Source: Mediterraneibacter gnavus ATCC 29149
Lineage (GTDB): Bacteria > Bacillota > Clostridia > Lachnospirales > Lachnospiraceae
DNA length: 64,000 nt
NCBI RefSeq assembly: GCF_008121495.1
Contig: NZ_CP043051.1
Span: 186,001-250,000, forward strand
Reading direction: 5' to 3'
How positions within the stretch are numbered: the stretch's first letter is position 1; each line of letters starts with the position of its first letter. Below the pieces are notes generated by a model. That model did no database searches. It had not been told where the DNA came from and saw nothing but the letters and a program-made list of their open reading frames with translations. This document shows positions 18,441-26,200 of this stretch, one piece after another. The position numbers were made by a program, and so were the translations under genes.

Positions 18441-18967
18441 CACAAACTCTCTCCTTCCACATAGCAATAATTTACTTCATGATATTTATTTCTTTTATAT
18501 TTCTCAGTTACTTTACTAGGTGCCACATTTCCGACTCCTGTACAGCCATTTTTACGACCAGATGAAGGTTGCTTTTCCGACTCTGTTGCAACCATCTTTT
18601 CAACCGCCTTATCGTCAACCGGCTGTAAACCTATCTCATCAGATGGAATTTTTACATATAAATGATTGGGTTTTGAAAAACCACCAGATCTGCGAACCAA
18701 TAGTCCCACATCATCTAATTCCTTCAATGCTGTTTTTACAGAAGATTTGCATTTGTCGATTTGAACAGACAATTCCTCTATCGGAAAAATCAGATAAACA
18801 TTTCCATACTTGTCTATCCAGCTATTCTTTCTCGATATCCGTGCCCGGTCATACAAAATCATATAAAGAAATTTTGCAGTTTGGGAAATGCGCAGTTTGA
18901 GCAAAAACTTCGGAAACTGGAAGTACTGAAGCATCTTCTCTGACTCCTTCATGTATTCATATTTCAT
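18440..18967 (-). CDS. Replication initiator protein A (RepA_N-like)
   Basis: This 175-residue protein contains the RepA N-terminal signature of Firmicute plasmids and integrative elements: FPKFLLKLRISQTAKFLYMILYDRARISRKNSWIDKYGNVYLIFPIEEL, followed by a winged-helix region (VKTALKELDDVGLLVRRSGGF, PNHLYVKIP). The C-terminus is polar and ends EGESL, with its stop overlapping the dnaC-like start. It probably recognises an origin in the structured region just upstream (18968-19450). Confidence 0.85.
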   Translation of the reverse strand: MKYEYMKESEKMLQYFQFPKFLLKLRISQTAKFLYMILYDRARISRKNSWIDKYGNVYLIFPIEELSVQIDKCKSSVKTALKELDDVGLLVRRSGGFSKPNHLYVKIPSDEIGLQPVDDKAVEKMVATESEKQPSSGRKNGCTGVGNVAPSKVTEKYKRNKYHEVNYCYVEGESL

Positions 18968-19194
18968 TCTTTTCTCGCCTCGTTTCTGTTTCTAATTGTT
19001 GTAAAAATCATTTTTATGCCGGCTAAAAAATGTTCTTATACATATACAAAAGATGAAGAGCATAAATACAGGTTCTTGATAAAATTTTTTTATTTTTTCC
19101 TGTCCAAAACACCCTTACATAAAACGAAACGCTGAGAGGCATTTTTACAGCCCCCTGATGAAAAACTTTTTTATTTTTTCGGTTAATTGAATAC

Positions 19195-19231
19195 TTAAAA
19201 ACAAAAAACACTCACCTATTCCAGGTGAATG
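19195..19231 (-). terminator. Orphan terminator upstream of repA
   Basis: On the minus strand a 9-bp stem (CATTCACCT-GGAAT-AGGTGAGTG, one G-U pair) is followed by TTTTTTGTTTTT. No gene ends here, so it implies a short transcript starting between 19232 and 19450, or an attenuator controlling repA. Confidence 0.7.
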
Positions 19232-19322
19232 CCTTATCAAAATTTCATTATTTTGTTGTCTGTGACGCTTACTCAGAAACGCTTGCGTATCTGCTAAAAT
19301 GTAATTGCTTGCAATTATATTT

Positions 19323-19365
19323 TCACGTGGGTATGGGGACGTAATCCCCATCAAGTCTGCTACTC
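19323..19365 (-). other. oriT-like block similar to the mobC-proximal region at 62787-62832
   Basis: On the minus strand: GCAGACTTG, then ATGGGGATTACG, TCCCCATACCC and ACG. The second element has GCAGACTTG, a 10-nt insertion, ATGGGGATTTCG, C, TCCCCATTCCC and TCG. The hairpin and its flanks are shared. Transfer-origin function is inferred from position beside mobC in the other element. Confidence 0.5.
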
Positions 19366-19451
19366 GTAAGTAATACAAAATTGTCAAAATGACAATACTG
19401 TAATACACGGGTGGATCTTGCTCTGGTTGTAACGCATGAATTCATACAATA

Positions 19452-19488
19452 ATAGGCCCAAATGGGTACTTTCACCATTTGAGCCTAT
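19452..19488 (-). terminator. Terminator after the ABC permease gene
   Basis: The long stem ATAGGCTCAAATGG / CCCATTTGGGCCTAT (one mismatch) lies immediately after the permease stop. The following T-run is weak. Confidence 0.6.
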
Positions 19489-19491
19489 ATA

Positions 19492-22242
19492 TTATATGTC
19501 TTTTGGATAATAACTCAAAAAATGTGTAACCATAACATTAATAAGCACTAAAGAAAACATTACACCTACCATAACATGAATCGGCCAATGAAATGTAAAA
19601 TATGACAATTTATTTTCCATATAAATTTTCACACCAACCAAGACTGCCACTCCCGCAGTAAACAACAATCCCATCACACACATAAAATAATAACTGCCTT
19701 CTCCAAAAAGCATTAATTTCATTTGCTTATCGGTCATCCCGATACTTTTCATAATATCAAATTCTTTTCTCCGAGCGTACATCCCTGTAAATATAACATT
19801 ACAATAATTGGTCAATCCCGCAATGAATAATATGATACTTACAGCACCTAAGAGGATTCGATTTCCTCTCATATATGTTTCTTTTTGCTGCATCAGATCT
19901 GATTTACAGATAACAAAAACTCCTGCTTCGCCGGTTCCTTCATCCATGGATACTTCTGTCATTTCGGATCGTTTCTTATTTTCCTCGGATATCAGCTCGC
20001 TGATCTGTGTTTTCACATAAGGTTCTTTTTCCGGATTGGCAGTTAGTTCCATTGTTAATATCTTTTTCTCGGTCGGTATCTTTTGAAAGCCTTTCTCACT
20101 GATAAAATAATATAAGTTGCCTTCTCCATGCCAAGATTGATGTATTTCCGGGAAATTCTCGCTTTGCCTGTCTAAATAACCGCATAGAGTAAATGTTTCT
20201 GATTCCTTTTCTAGGAAATCGTCTTCCTGTTGTTTCTCTTTACTATCAGAATTATTTTGTTCTTTTCTACGAATCGCATCTTCTTTTGAAAGCAGCGTTT
20301 TAAAATATACCGGTTCTCCAATTGCTTTATCTGCAAGTTTTTGTTGTTCCGGAGTCAGCATATGATCATGTATAATTAATACGCCATTTCCTTCTTCCAA
20401 AGATTTTACGTCAATATTCAATTGATTATCCTGCACGTATTTCTTAATCGACAAGATTTGATTTTCATTTAAAATCTGCACAGTGTCCCAGCTGAATCCT
20501 TCCACCATATTGTCATTTGTAAGATTCGAAAGCCCCTCGTCATAGGGACGAATGCCTTTCTTAGATATAACCGTATCTACATAGGCTCCTTCAATCAGAT
20601 TGGACTTCTCCCAATCAATACCATCTATCTCGTATAGTTTTTTCTCTAACTCTTGAGAGATTGGTGAAAATTCATCATAATCATTGTCATACAACAGTTC
20701 TACACCATCTCCCTGTGTCAGTAAAGGATCAACATCGATTTCTCTGGTTTTATATTCTTCCCCACATCCCTGGCTTTTCCCGAATTCACTAAACTCTCCC
20801 GCCAGCAAAAAATCAGGACGTTTCTCAAGAAGATGCTTATAATCGCATCCATTTGTAAGTACATTCATTAGAATAAAAGACAGGACTCCTAAAAATATGG
20901 AAATACTTGTAATGATAAATCGTGCTTTATGACGCATTATATTTCCCAATGCAATATAAAACATTTCTCCTGTTTCAGAGCGTTTCAACACCAGTTTCCC
21001 AGGATGTTTTATTTTTCTGTCACCCATTTTTCCATCATAAGTTGCACTCTCAATACAAGACAGCTTCGTTATTTTTCTAATAACTCCTTCTGATGCCATC
21101 CACAAAATTCCATTTACAAATACAACAGAAAGCAAAAGAATCCACGGTCTGAAAAAGGAAAGTATCGTGTTTCCTCCCATTTCCTGATAAAAATGAAACC
21201 CTAATATTTCCGGTATCATTAAGACTAAAATCACTACAGAGAGCAAGCTTCCCAAGACAGAACCTTTTAACATAAGTGACCTCATTTGCTTCCGGTAAAT
21301 TTTCGTAATCTGTCTTTCTGTAGCTCCAATTGTGTGAAGCAATCCGAGATTTTGAATATCTTCACTCATGGATATCCAAAGAACATTACGCACAAGGAAA
21401 TATATTCCACACAAAATACCTAGCGTTCCCAATATCACCAGCTCATATCCACCTGCGAATTTAGAAACGGCAGTATATTGTGCTGTATCAGAAACGTATA
21501 TCTTCTGATCTGCACTCTTCATCGGCAATGTCTGATATAATTTTTCTTCTGTTTTGCTTCTACTTAAATGATTGCTCTGACTGAAAAGTAAAGTATAGGG
21601 ACCCTTTTCCAGGTTTAACTCATTAATTTTGTCATGTGAAATATATCCGATTGCTAATTTATTTCCAGAGTCCGTATACCAGCCACATAGCTTGAATTTT
21701 TCTTTCGAATGTTCGAACACACCTTTGTATACATCTAAGTTTATTTCCATTCCTTGTTCTGGTTCAGAAATACCTAGTTTTTTCAATGCTCTCTCAGATA
21801 ATAGAATTTCATCCTTTTTCTGTGGGTAGCTTCCAATTATATTGGTATATGCAGGCTTTAAAAAAAAGTTCCAACTTTCTGAGTCAGCCCACACTACGTT
21901 GCATATCGTTTTTGCATTATCCTCTGAAACGTCTGTAGCTTCACCTACAAAAATGCTTTTCCCAACCTGTTTTATATAATCCAGTTGTTTTAATTTTGCA
22001 TATTGTTCTTCTGTTCCATCTTCTATTCTGCCCGAAGAAGCAGTTCCATTTTCTCTGATCAGCCTTATTTCTTCCGCCTGTATTTTCCCAACGGAGATTC
22101 CGAATACCATGGTAATAGCAACAATACCGATTACTACTGAGCAAAATAAAATCGCATTTCTCACCTTTTTTGTGCCCGCAAAATTTTTAGCCAAAAATCG
22201 GATTATGTCTTTATTGTTATTTGGAATATTCTTATGAAACAT
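19492..22242 (-). CDS. FtsX-type ABC transporter permease with large extracellular domains
   Basis: This 916-residue membrane protein has two FtsX repeats. The first membrane helix is near residues 35-60 (AILFCSVVIGIVAITMVFG). A large extracellular domain follows, then helices around 265-385, a second single helix near 440 (FIITSISIFLGVLSFILM), another extracellular domain of about 290 residues and three C-terminal helices (LLGAVSIILFIAGLTNY onward, with KSIGMTDKQMKLM). This MacB/BceB-like layout with its own ATPase and two-component system is typical of antimicrobial-peptide detoxification modules. The substrate is unknown. ATG 22242 follows AGGAGG; a TTG 18 nt upstream lies before that site. 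Confidence 0.85.
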   Translation of the reverse strand: MFHKNIPNNNKDIIRFLAKNFAGTKKVRNAILFCSVVIGIVAITMVFGISVGKIQAEEIRLIRENGTASSGRIEDGTEEQYAKLKQLDYIKQVGKSIFVGEATDVSEDNAKTICNVVWADSESWNFFLKPAYTNIIGSYPQKKDEILLSERALKKLGISEPEQGMEINLDVYKGVFEHSKEKFKLCGWYTDSGNKLAIGYISHDKINELNLEKGPYTLLFSQSNHLSRSKTEEKLYQTLPMKSADQKIYVSDTAQYTAVSKFAGGYELVILGTLGILCGIYFLVRNVLWISMSEDIQNLGLLHTIGATERQITKIYRKQMRSLMLKGSVLGSLLSVVILVLMIPEILGFHFYQEMGGNTILSFFRPWILLLSVVFVNGILWMASEGVIRKITKLSCIESATYDGKMGDRKIKHPGKLVLKRSETGEMFYIALGNIMRHKARFIITSISIFLGVLSFILMNVLTNGCDYKHLLEKRPDFLLAGEFSEFGKSQGCGEEYKTREIDVDPLLTQGDGVELLYDNDYDEFSPISQELEKKLYEIDGIDWEKSNLIEGAYVDTVISKKGIRPYDEGLSNLTNDNMVEGFSWDTVQILNENQILSIKKYVQDNQLNIDVKSLEEGNGVLIIHDHMLTPEQQKLADKAIGEPVYFKTLLSKEDAIRRKEQNNSDSKEKQQEDDFLEKESETFTLCGYLDRQSENFPEIHQSWHGEGNLYYFISEKGFQKIPTEKKILTMELTANPEKEPYVKTQISELISEENKKRSEMTEVSMDEGTGEAGVFVICKSDLMQQKETYMRGNRILLGAVSIILFIAGLTNYCNVIFTGMYARRKEFDIMKSIGMTDKQMKLMLFGEGSYYFMCVMGLLFTAGVAVLVGVKIYMENKLSYFTFHWPIHVMVGVMFSLVLINVMVTHFLSYYPKDI

Positions 22243-22253
22243 AGTGATACCTC

Positions 22254-22937
22254 CTAACAATCGTTACAATCTCTTGTATAGATTTTCCCATCAGACATAC
22301 GTATTACTCTGTCTGCCATCTGCGCTACTTCCTCTTGATGCGTCACGATCAATGTCGTCTGATGGAATCTTGCGGCACAGGATTTTAGTAATCCTACGAC
22401 TTCCATACTTGTAACAGAATCCAGATTTCCGGTCGGTTCATCCGCCAGGACAATTGCCGGTTTCGTTAATAATGCCCGTGCTATAGAAACTCGCTGTTGC
22501 TGCCCGCCGGACAGTGTTGACGGAAGACGTTCTAATTTATCTTTTAGTCCAAGCGATTCTACAATCTCATTAAAGAAATCTATATCTATTTCCTTGCCAT
22601 CCAGTCTCATTGGGAGGACAATATTTTCACGTATACTAAGAGAAGGTATCAAATTATATTGCTGAAATACAAATCCGATATTTCTTCTTCTGAATATCGT
22701 TCTTTCTTCCTTGTTAAGATCTTTTAAACTTGTATTTCTGATCCAGACACCTCCAAAATCCGGAGTATCAAGACCTCCTAAGATGTTCATAAGTGTTGTC
22801 TTTCCGCATCCGGACGTACCGACAACTGCTATAAATTCACCATCCTCCACAGTCAACGACACACCATCTAAAGCACGCACTTCATATGTATCGGATGTAT
22901 AATATTTTTTAAGATTTATGGCTTTAATTATATCCAT
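22254..22937 (-). CDS. ABC transporter ATPase, LolD/MacB/BceA type
   Basis: This 227-residue ATPase shows Walker [10 protein letters not shown] (residues 40-48), Q-loop [18 protein letters not shown], signature LSGGQQQR near 145 and [10 protein letters not shown], all hallmarks of the FtsX-permease ATPase group. It pairs with the permease 11 bp downstream. I prefer ATG 22937 ([13 protein letters not shown]), matching the family N-terminus; an ATG at 22982 would add 15 residues and has no clear ribosome-binding site. Expression is probably controlled by the adjacent two-component system. Confidence 0.9.
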   Translation of the reverse strand: MDIIKAINLKKYYTSDTYEVRALDGVSLTVEDGEFIAVVGTSGCGKTTLMNILGGLDTPDFGGVWIRNTSLKDLNKEERTIFRRRNIGFVFQQYNLIPSLSIRENIVLPMRLDGKEIDIDFFNEIVESLGLKDKLERLPSTLSGGQQQRVSIARALLTKPAIVLADEPTGNLDSVTSMEVVGLLKSCAARFHQTTLIVTHQEEVAQMADRVIRMSDGKIYTRDCNDC

Positions 22938-22987
22938 CTTTTCTGTAAACTCCCTTCGCAAATGTTGCCTTTTTTCAGCCATACTCT

Positions 22988-23020
22988 ATTTTACATGGTA
23001 CATCTTACAAACTTCTTACA
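22988..23020 (-). promoter_or_regulatory. Probable response-regulator operator and promoter of the ABC genes
   Basis: On the minus strand two TGTAAG half-sites lie 11 bp apart (23015-23020 and 23004-23009), a spacing typical of OmpR/PhoB-family tandem binding. A -10-like TAAAAT (22988-22993) lies downstream, and no good -35 exists where expected, as in activator-dependent promoters. Confidence 0.5.
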
Positions 23021-23049
23021 GATTGCATACGAAATGTCTATTGAAATGT

Positions 23050-23970
23050 CTATACCGGAAGATTCACTTCTATGAGCAACCCGGGCTTCATTTGTGTTGC
23101 TTTCATAATCCCTTTTTGCAATAGAACAATCTCTCTGGAAAGATATAAACCAATTCCGCATCCTTCCTGACCTCTTGCCTGTTCGCCTCGATAAAATCTT
23201 TGGAAAATTTTGTTTTCTTCTCCGTCTTTTATCCCGATTCCATAATCTCTTATTTGGATCTTATAAAACATTTCCGTTTGTTTCATTGTGATATCGATCG
23301 TACTGTTGCTTTTGCTATATTTGACTGCATTATCAAACACATTATAAAACGCCTCACACATCCAGTTTTTATCATGTTCGCAAATGATTTTCTCCGGCAA
23401 TTCTACTTGAAAAAAGATATCTTTATCTTCTGCTTTTTTCTGTATTTGCCCCAACGCATTTAGAATCGTTTCGACAAGATTTTCTTTTTGCATGTGAACT
23501 TGTATAATCCCTTGCTCTAATCGAGCAGTTTTTATAAAGCTCTCCACTAAAAAACATAATTGTTCTTCACTTGTTCGCAAGTCTTTCATGTATTCTGTAT
23601 TCAATACTTCTTGCGTTTCATCCAATGACTCTTGCAGCAATTCTGTATAATTTTTTATATTTGACAGCGGTGTCCGCAATTGATGTGCAATTTCAGAAAT
23701 CAATTTCTGTATCTCATATCGACTTTTTTCGGCCTCTTTTCTTCTTCCCTCTAGCATTTCCTGTAAACGGATTAATTGATTGGTAGTTTTGGAATAAAGC
23801 GTTTCCTTCCCTATATCAGAATCATCTAAGTCATTGCCATTTATTAAAGATTCGGTCAGTTTATATATTTTGTTCATTTCCTTTGTTCTAAAATGATTTT
23901 CAACTAAATATACAGTGCTTCCTCCGAGCATGAAACCTGCTAAAAGTACTGTAAAAATTGCTACAACCAT
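23050..23970 (-). CDS. Sensor histidine kinase
   Basis: This 306-residue membrane kinase has one N-terminal helix (about residues 2-24), a short linker and the H-box EIAHQLRTPLSN with His96. It has an N-box (FYNVFDNAVKYS) and G-boxes (DYGIGIK, GCGIGLYLSREI). With almost no extracellular domain it is an intramembrane-sensing type, as in kinases that sense through a partner transporter. I place the start at ATG 23970, one base after the regulator stop and preceded by GGGAG. Longer frames reach into the regulator gene. Confidence 0.88.
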   Translation of the reverse strand: MVVAIFTVLLAGFMLGGSTVYLVENHFRTKEMNKIYKLTESLINGNDLDDSDIGKETLYSKTTNQLIRLQEMLEGRRKEAEKSRYEIQKLISEIAHQLRTPLSNIKNYTELLQESLDETQEVLNTEYMKDLRTSEEQLCFLVESFIKTARLEQGIIQVHMQKENLVETILNALGQIQKKAEDKDIFFQVELPEKIICEHDKNWMCEAFYNVFDNAVKYSKSNSTIDITMKQTEMFYKIQIRDYGIGIKDGEENKIFQRFYRGEQARGQEGCGIGLYLSREIVLLQKGIMKATQMKPGLLIEVNLPV

Positions 23971-23971
23971 G

Positions 23972-24625
23972 CTAATCTCCCATTCTATATCCCATTCCAA
24001 ATACATTACTGATAACATTCGATGAATCATTTAATTTCTTTTTCAATCTGCTGATCATAACGCTAATTGTGTTAGAATCAATGAATTCACTATCGATTCC
24101 CCATATATTTTCCATTATCATCTCTTTTGTAAGAACCTGATTCTGATTCATAATAAGATATTCTAAAAGCTGATACTCTTTGACTGTCAAAAATATTTCC
24201 GTCTCTCCAACAAAAACCTGTTTTCTATCAGAATACAAAATGACTTGTCCGCACATAAAAGTATTTTCATTTGACTTTCTCTTTAAAACAACTTCAATAC
24301 GTTTTAACAATACTCTTATTGAAAATGGTTTGACCACATAATCATCTGCTCCTATATCAAACGCTTTTAACATATCTTTTTCATCATCTTTTGCAGTTAA
24401 AAAAATTGCCGGGATTCTTCCATTTTTTTGAAGTTCCTGATATAGATTTATTCCATCTCCATCCGGTAATCCAATATCTACAATCAACAAATCTACAGAA
24501 CTATCTATATTTTTAATTGCTTCTTTTCTTGAAGCAGCAAGAATCGTTGTATAACCTTGATTTTGCAATGATGTATCTAAGGCTTTTCTCAACAAATTGT
24601 CATCTTCTATAATTCCTATTACCAT
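23972..24625 (-). CDS. OmpR-family response regulator
   Basis: This 217-residue regulator has a receiver domain with EDD near residue 7, phospho-acceptor Asp50 in LIVDIGLPDGDG, a switch Thr in FLTAKD and Lys in YVVKPFS. The C-terminal winged helix is of the OmpR type (LTVKEYQLLEYLIMNQNQVLTKEMIMENIWG, NTISVMISRLKKKL). ATG 24625 lies after AGGAGG; the GTG two codons earlier is inside that spacing. First gene of the regulator-kinase pair that likely drives the ABC genes downstream. Confidence 0.92.
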   Translation of the reverse strand: MVIGIIEDDNLLRKALDTSLQNQGYTTILAASRKEAIKNIDSSVDLLIVDIGLPDGDGINLYQELQKNGRIPAIFLTAKDDEKDMLKAFDIGADDYVVKPFSIRVLLKRIEVVLKRKSNENTFMCGQVILYSDRKQVFVGETEIFLTVKEYQLLEYLIMNQNQVLTKEMIMENIWGIDSEFIDSNTISVMISRLKKKLNDSSNVISNVFGMGYRMGD

Positions 24626-24655
24626 ACACACCTCCTGATTTTTCTAGAATATAAT

Positions 24656-24712
24656 ACAAAAAAGCCCATTACAATATACATAACACCTCTGCATATTGTA
24701 ACGGACTTTTTT
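24656..24712. terminator. Bidirectional hairpin between abi and the response regulator
   Basis: The inverted repeat CCATTACAATAT...ATATTGTAACGG has T-runs in both directions. It ends the abi transcript and sits just upstream of the regulator gene. Confidence 0.7.
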
Positions 24713-24818
24713 CAAACCCAGACTTGGTGCAAGCACCATTTCTGATAAAAACCTCGAAAGTTTTTGTTCTATGTGCATATATTACCCAATTTCATTCACA
24801 AAGTCAATATGTTTTCTA

Positions 24819-25796
24819 CTAAATTTTCAAGTACCTTTTATGTTTTGGATTATTATTTTGCTTCTTAATATATTGTATTACTCCACTAATGAATTTATAC
24901 GCTTCAGCAATAACCTGATTTTTTTCAAAATACTCTTTGTACTTCAAAACTCTTCCATCTTTTTCACAGAAAAAATGGTACAATTCATCCATTGTTTTAT
25001 CACGCATATTACGGTTAGCAGCCTCCTTTAAAAGGTCATTATAAACAAATAGCAGTGCTACAAAATCATGAAATGCAGGATAAGCCATATATTTACTACG
25101 AGCATGTAAACTAATTTCCTTTTGAGCCTGAGATAATGCATTTGTCAACTTGATGGTCTTTCGAAATTTTTTCTCTCCCTTAGGTTTCATAATTGAACTC
25201 ATCAAACAATTGCTATGAGCTGCCGCATTTCTTAAAAATTTAATAGATTGTAAATAATCACTGTAATTTGCTGATTTATACTCTTGATAATATATGGTAT
25301 ATAACTCCACAAATTTCCCAAATGATAATAATTCAACCAAATTCCAAACGGAATATTCCTCATCCATTGAATGTTTCTCTGCTAAATCAGATGTGAAATT
25401 ATATGAATTTGCTTTCTGTAGTATTTCTATCTTTGTATTAGGATATGCCCAAAAATATTTTTTGACAATATTATATCCATCTTCTTTTTCATTTCGACTG
25501 ACATCATATAACATCCTTGTTTTTAGTATGTGCTCTACGTCTAAACACATACCCAAAATTATTTTTCGAAGATACATATCTAGCTTCGACAATTCCACTA
25601 AGTACGCAAATTCTAAATTTACATACTTACCATTTTTCGGATTAATAGGATAATTTTTTGCATATGATTTCAATTTGAAATAATAATTATTGTAGCGAAG
25701 AAATTTTTTTGCATCCTCTTCACACATTATTTCAAAAGTAACTCCTTTTTTCTTGAGATCTTCAATTTGCTCATCTATTGTAAGTTTCTTTTTCAT
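24819..25796 (-). CDS. Abi-family (Abi_2/AbiD-F-like) abortive infection protein
   Basis: This 325-residue protein opens MKKKLTIDEQIEDLKKKGVTFE and contains FLRYNNYYFKLKSYAKNY and LSKLDMYLRKIILGMCLDVEHILKTRML, all typical of the Abi_2 family. It has the HEPN-type R-x4-H motif RNAAAH near residues 187-193, expected to be the RNase active site. Such proteins give abortive phage resistance by RNA cleavage. The gene is AT-rich, has a weak ribosome-binding site and is flanked by terminators, so it is a separate cargo cassette at the right edge of the element. Confidence 0.85.
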   Translation of the reverse strand: MKKKLTIDEQIEDLKKKGVTFEIMCEEDAKKFLRYNNYYFKLKSYAKNYPINPKNGKYVNLEFAYLVELSKLDMYLRKIILGMCLDVEHILKTRMLYDVSRNEKEDGYNIVKKYFWAYPNTKIEILQKANSYNFTSDLAEKHSMDEEYSVWNLVELLSFGKFVELYTIYYQEYKSANYSDYLQSIKFLRNAAAHSNCLMSSIMKPKGEKKFRKTIKLTNALSQAQKEISLHARSKYMAYPAFHDFVALLFVYNDLLKEAANRNMRDKTMDELYHFFCEKDGRVLKYKEYFEKNQVIAEAYKFISGVIQYIKKQNNNPKHKRYLKI

Positions 25797-26016
25797 CGTA
25801 AAAGCTCAACCTTTTTCCGTTATTTATATCATTTCCATAAATATCATAGCAATGAATTTTACAAATAGCAACTATTGTTTATACTTCGTTAATAGCTGTA
25901 GCCACTTCATAATTTTCCAGCAAAGAATCACTTAAAATATTTACAATATTTTTCCAAAAAAGAAGCGCTCATACAGGCGCTTCTTCTTACCATATTAGGA
26001 CTTCGATCAAAAAGTC
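25797..26016. other. Right-end non-coding region of the element
   Basis: No gene is seen. It contains the region upstream of abi and a bidirectional hairpin at 25953-25990. The element's right arm repeats follow at 26017. Confidence 0.4.
25953..25990. terminator. Bidirectional terminator near the right end of the element
   Basis: The stem AAGAAGCGC (25960-25968) with GCGCTTCTT (25977-25985) has an A-run on the left and a TCTT stretch on the right. On the minus strand it would stop readthrough from the thiN operon into the element. Confidence 0.75.
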
Positions 26017-26040
26017 AGTGGGCCACAAAGTGGGCCATTT
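26017..26040. repeat. Right pair of 12-bp arm-type repeats
   Basis: AGTGGGCCACAA followed by AGTGGGCCATTT, with the same 12-bp period and orientation as the pair at 16121-16144, about 130 bp inside attR. Confidence 0.7.
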
Positions 26041-26144
26041 TTCAAAAACTTACATGAATTTATATAGAGTTTTATCCACGTCTAAAATCCGCTAAATGCT
26101 CTAGCTATCAGCATTTAAAGGCATTTAACAACTTATATGGACAT

Positions 26145-26183
26145 TTATGAAATTGGCCTCATAATAACGATTCCTAATTTCAT
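26145..26183 (-). other. Relic ychF start in attR encoding a 12-residue peptide
   Basis: The native ychF ribosome-binding site (AGGAGG, 26195-26200), start codon and first six codons remain at attR. They read on into the element as MKLGIVIMRPIS and then stop. It is probably translated because it directly follows thiN, but it has no expected function. Confidence 0.7.
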
Positions 26184-26200
26184 TTTTTCTATTTCCTCCT
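26167..26200. repeat. attR of the 10.1 kb element
   Basis: Matches attL (16042-16075) at 33 of 34 positions; the single difference is at 26189. Its right edge abuts the thiN stop codon at 26201. Confidence 0.9.

Larger units (their letters stand above)
18968..19451. other. Non-coding control region of the element: probable origin and oriT-like block
   Basis: About 480 bp without a convincing gene. It holds AT-rich tracts with two copies of a TTTTTTATTTTTTC-type run (about 19085-19105 and 19165-19183). It also holds an orphan terminator (19195-19231), a perfect inverted repeat TAATTGC-TT-GCAATTA (19302-19317), the hairpin TGGGGA-CGTAA-TCCCCA (19334-19350) and the palindrome TTGTCA-AAA-TGACAA (19381-19395). 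The placement upstream of repA fits a replication origin. The hairpin block resembles the mob region at 62787-62832. Confidence 0.5.
16042..26200. mobile_element. About 10.1 kb integrative element inserted at the 5' end of ychF
   Basis: The boundaries are the 34-bp direct repeats. The contents, in transcription order from the right, are abi, response regulator, histidine kinase, ABC ATPase, ABC permease, a structured non-coding region, repA, dnaC-like, xis and int. The element is visibly more AT-rich than its flanks. No relaxase or type IV secretion gene is present. At attR the native ychF ribosome-binding site directly follows the thiN stop, which shows that the insertion split a thiN-ychF-lgt operon. 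It could transfer only if mobilised in trans. Confidence 0.9.

Noticed and set aside
19023..19408. Small minus-strand frames in the repA-upstream region
   Set aside because: They cross hairpins, a terminator and the oriT-like block. Composition follows the AT-rich repeats rather than protein.
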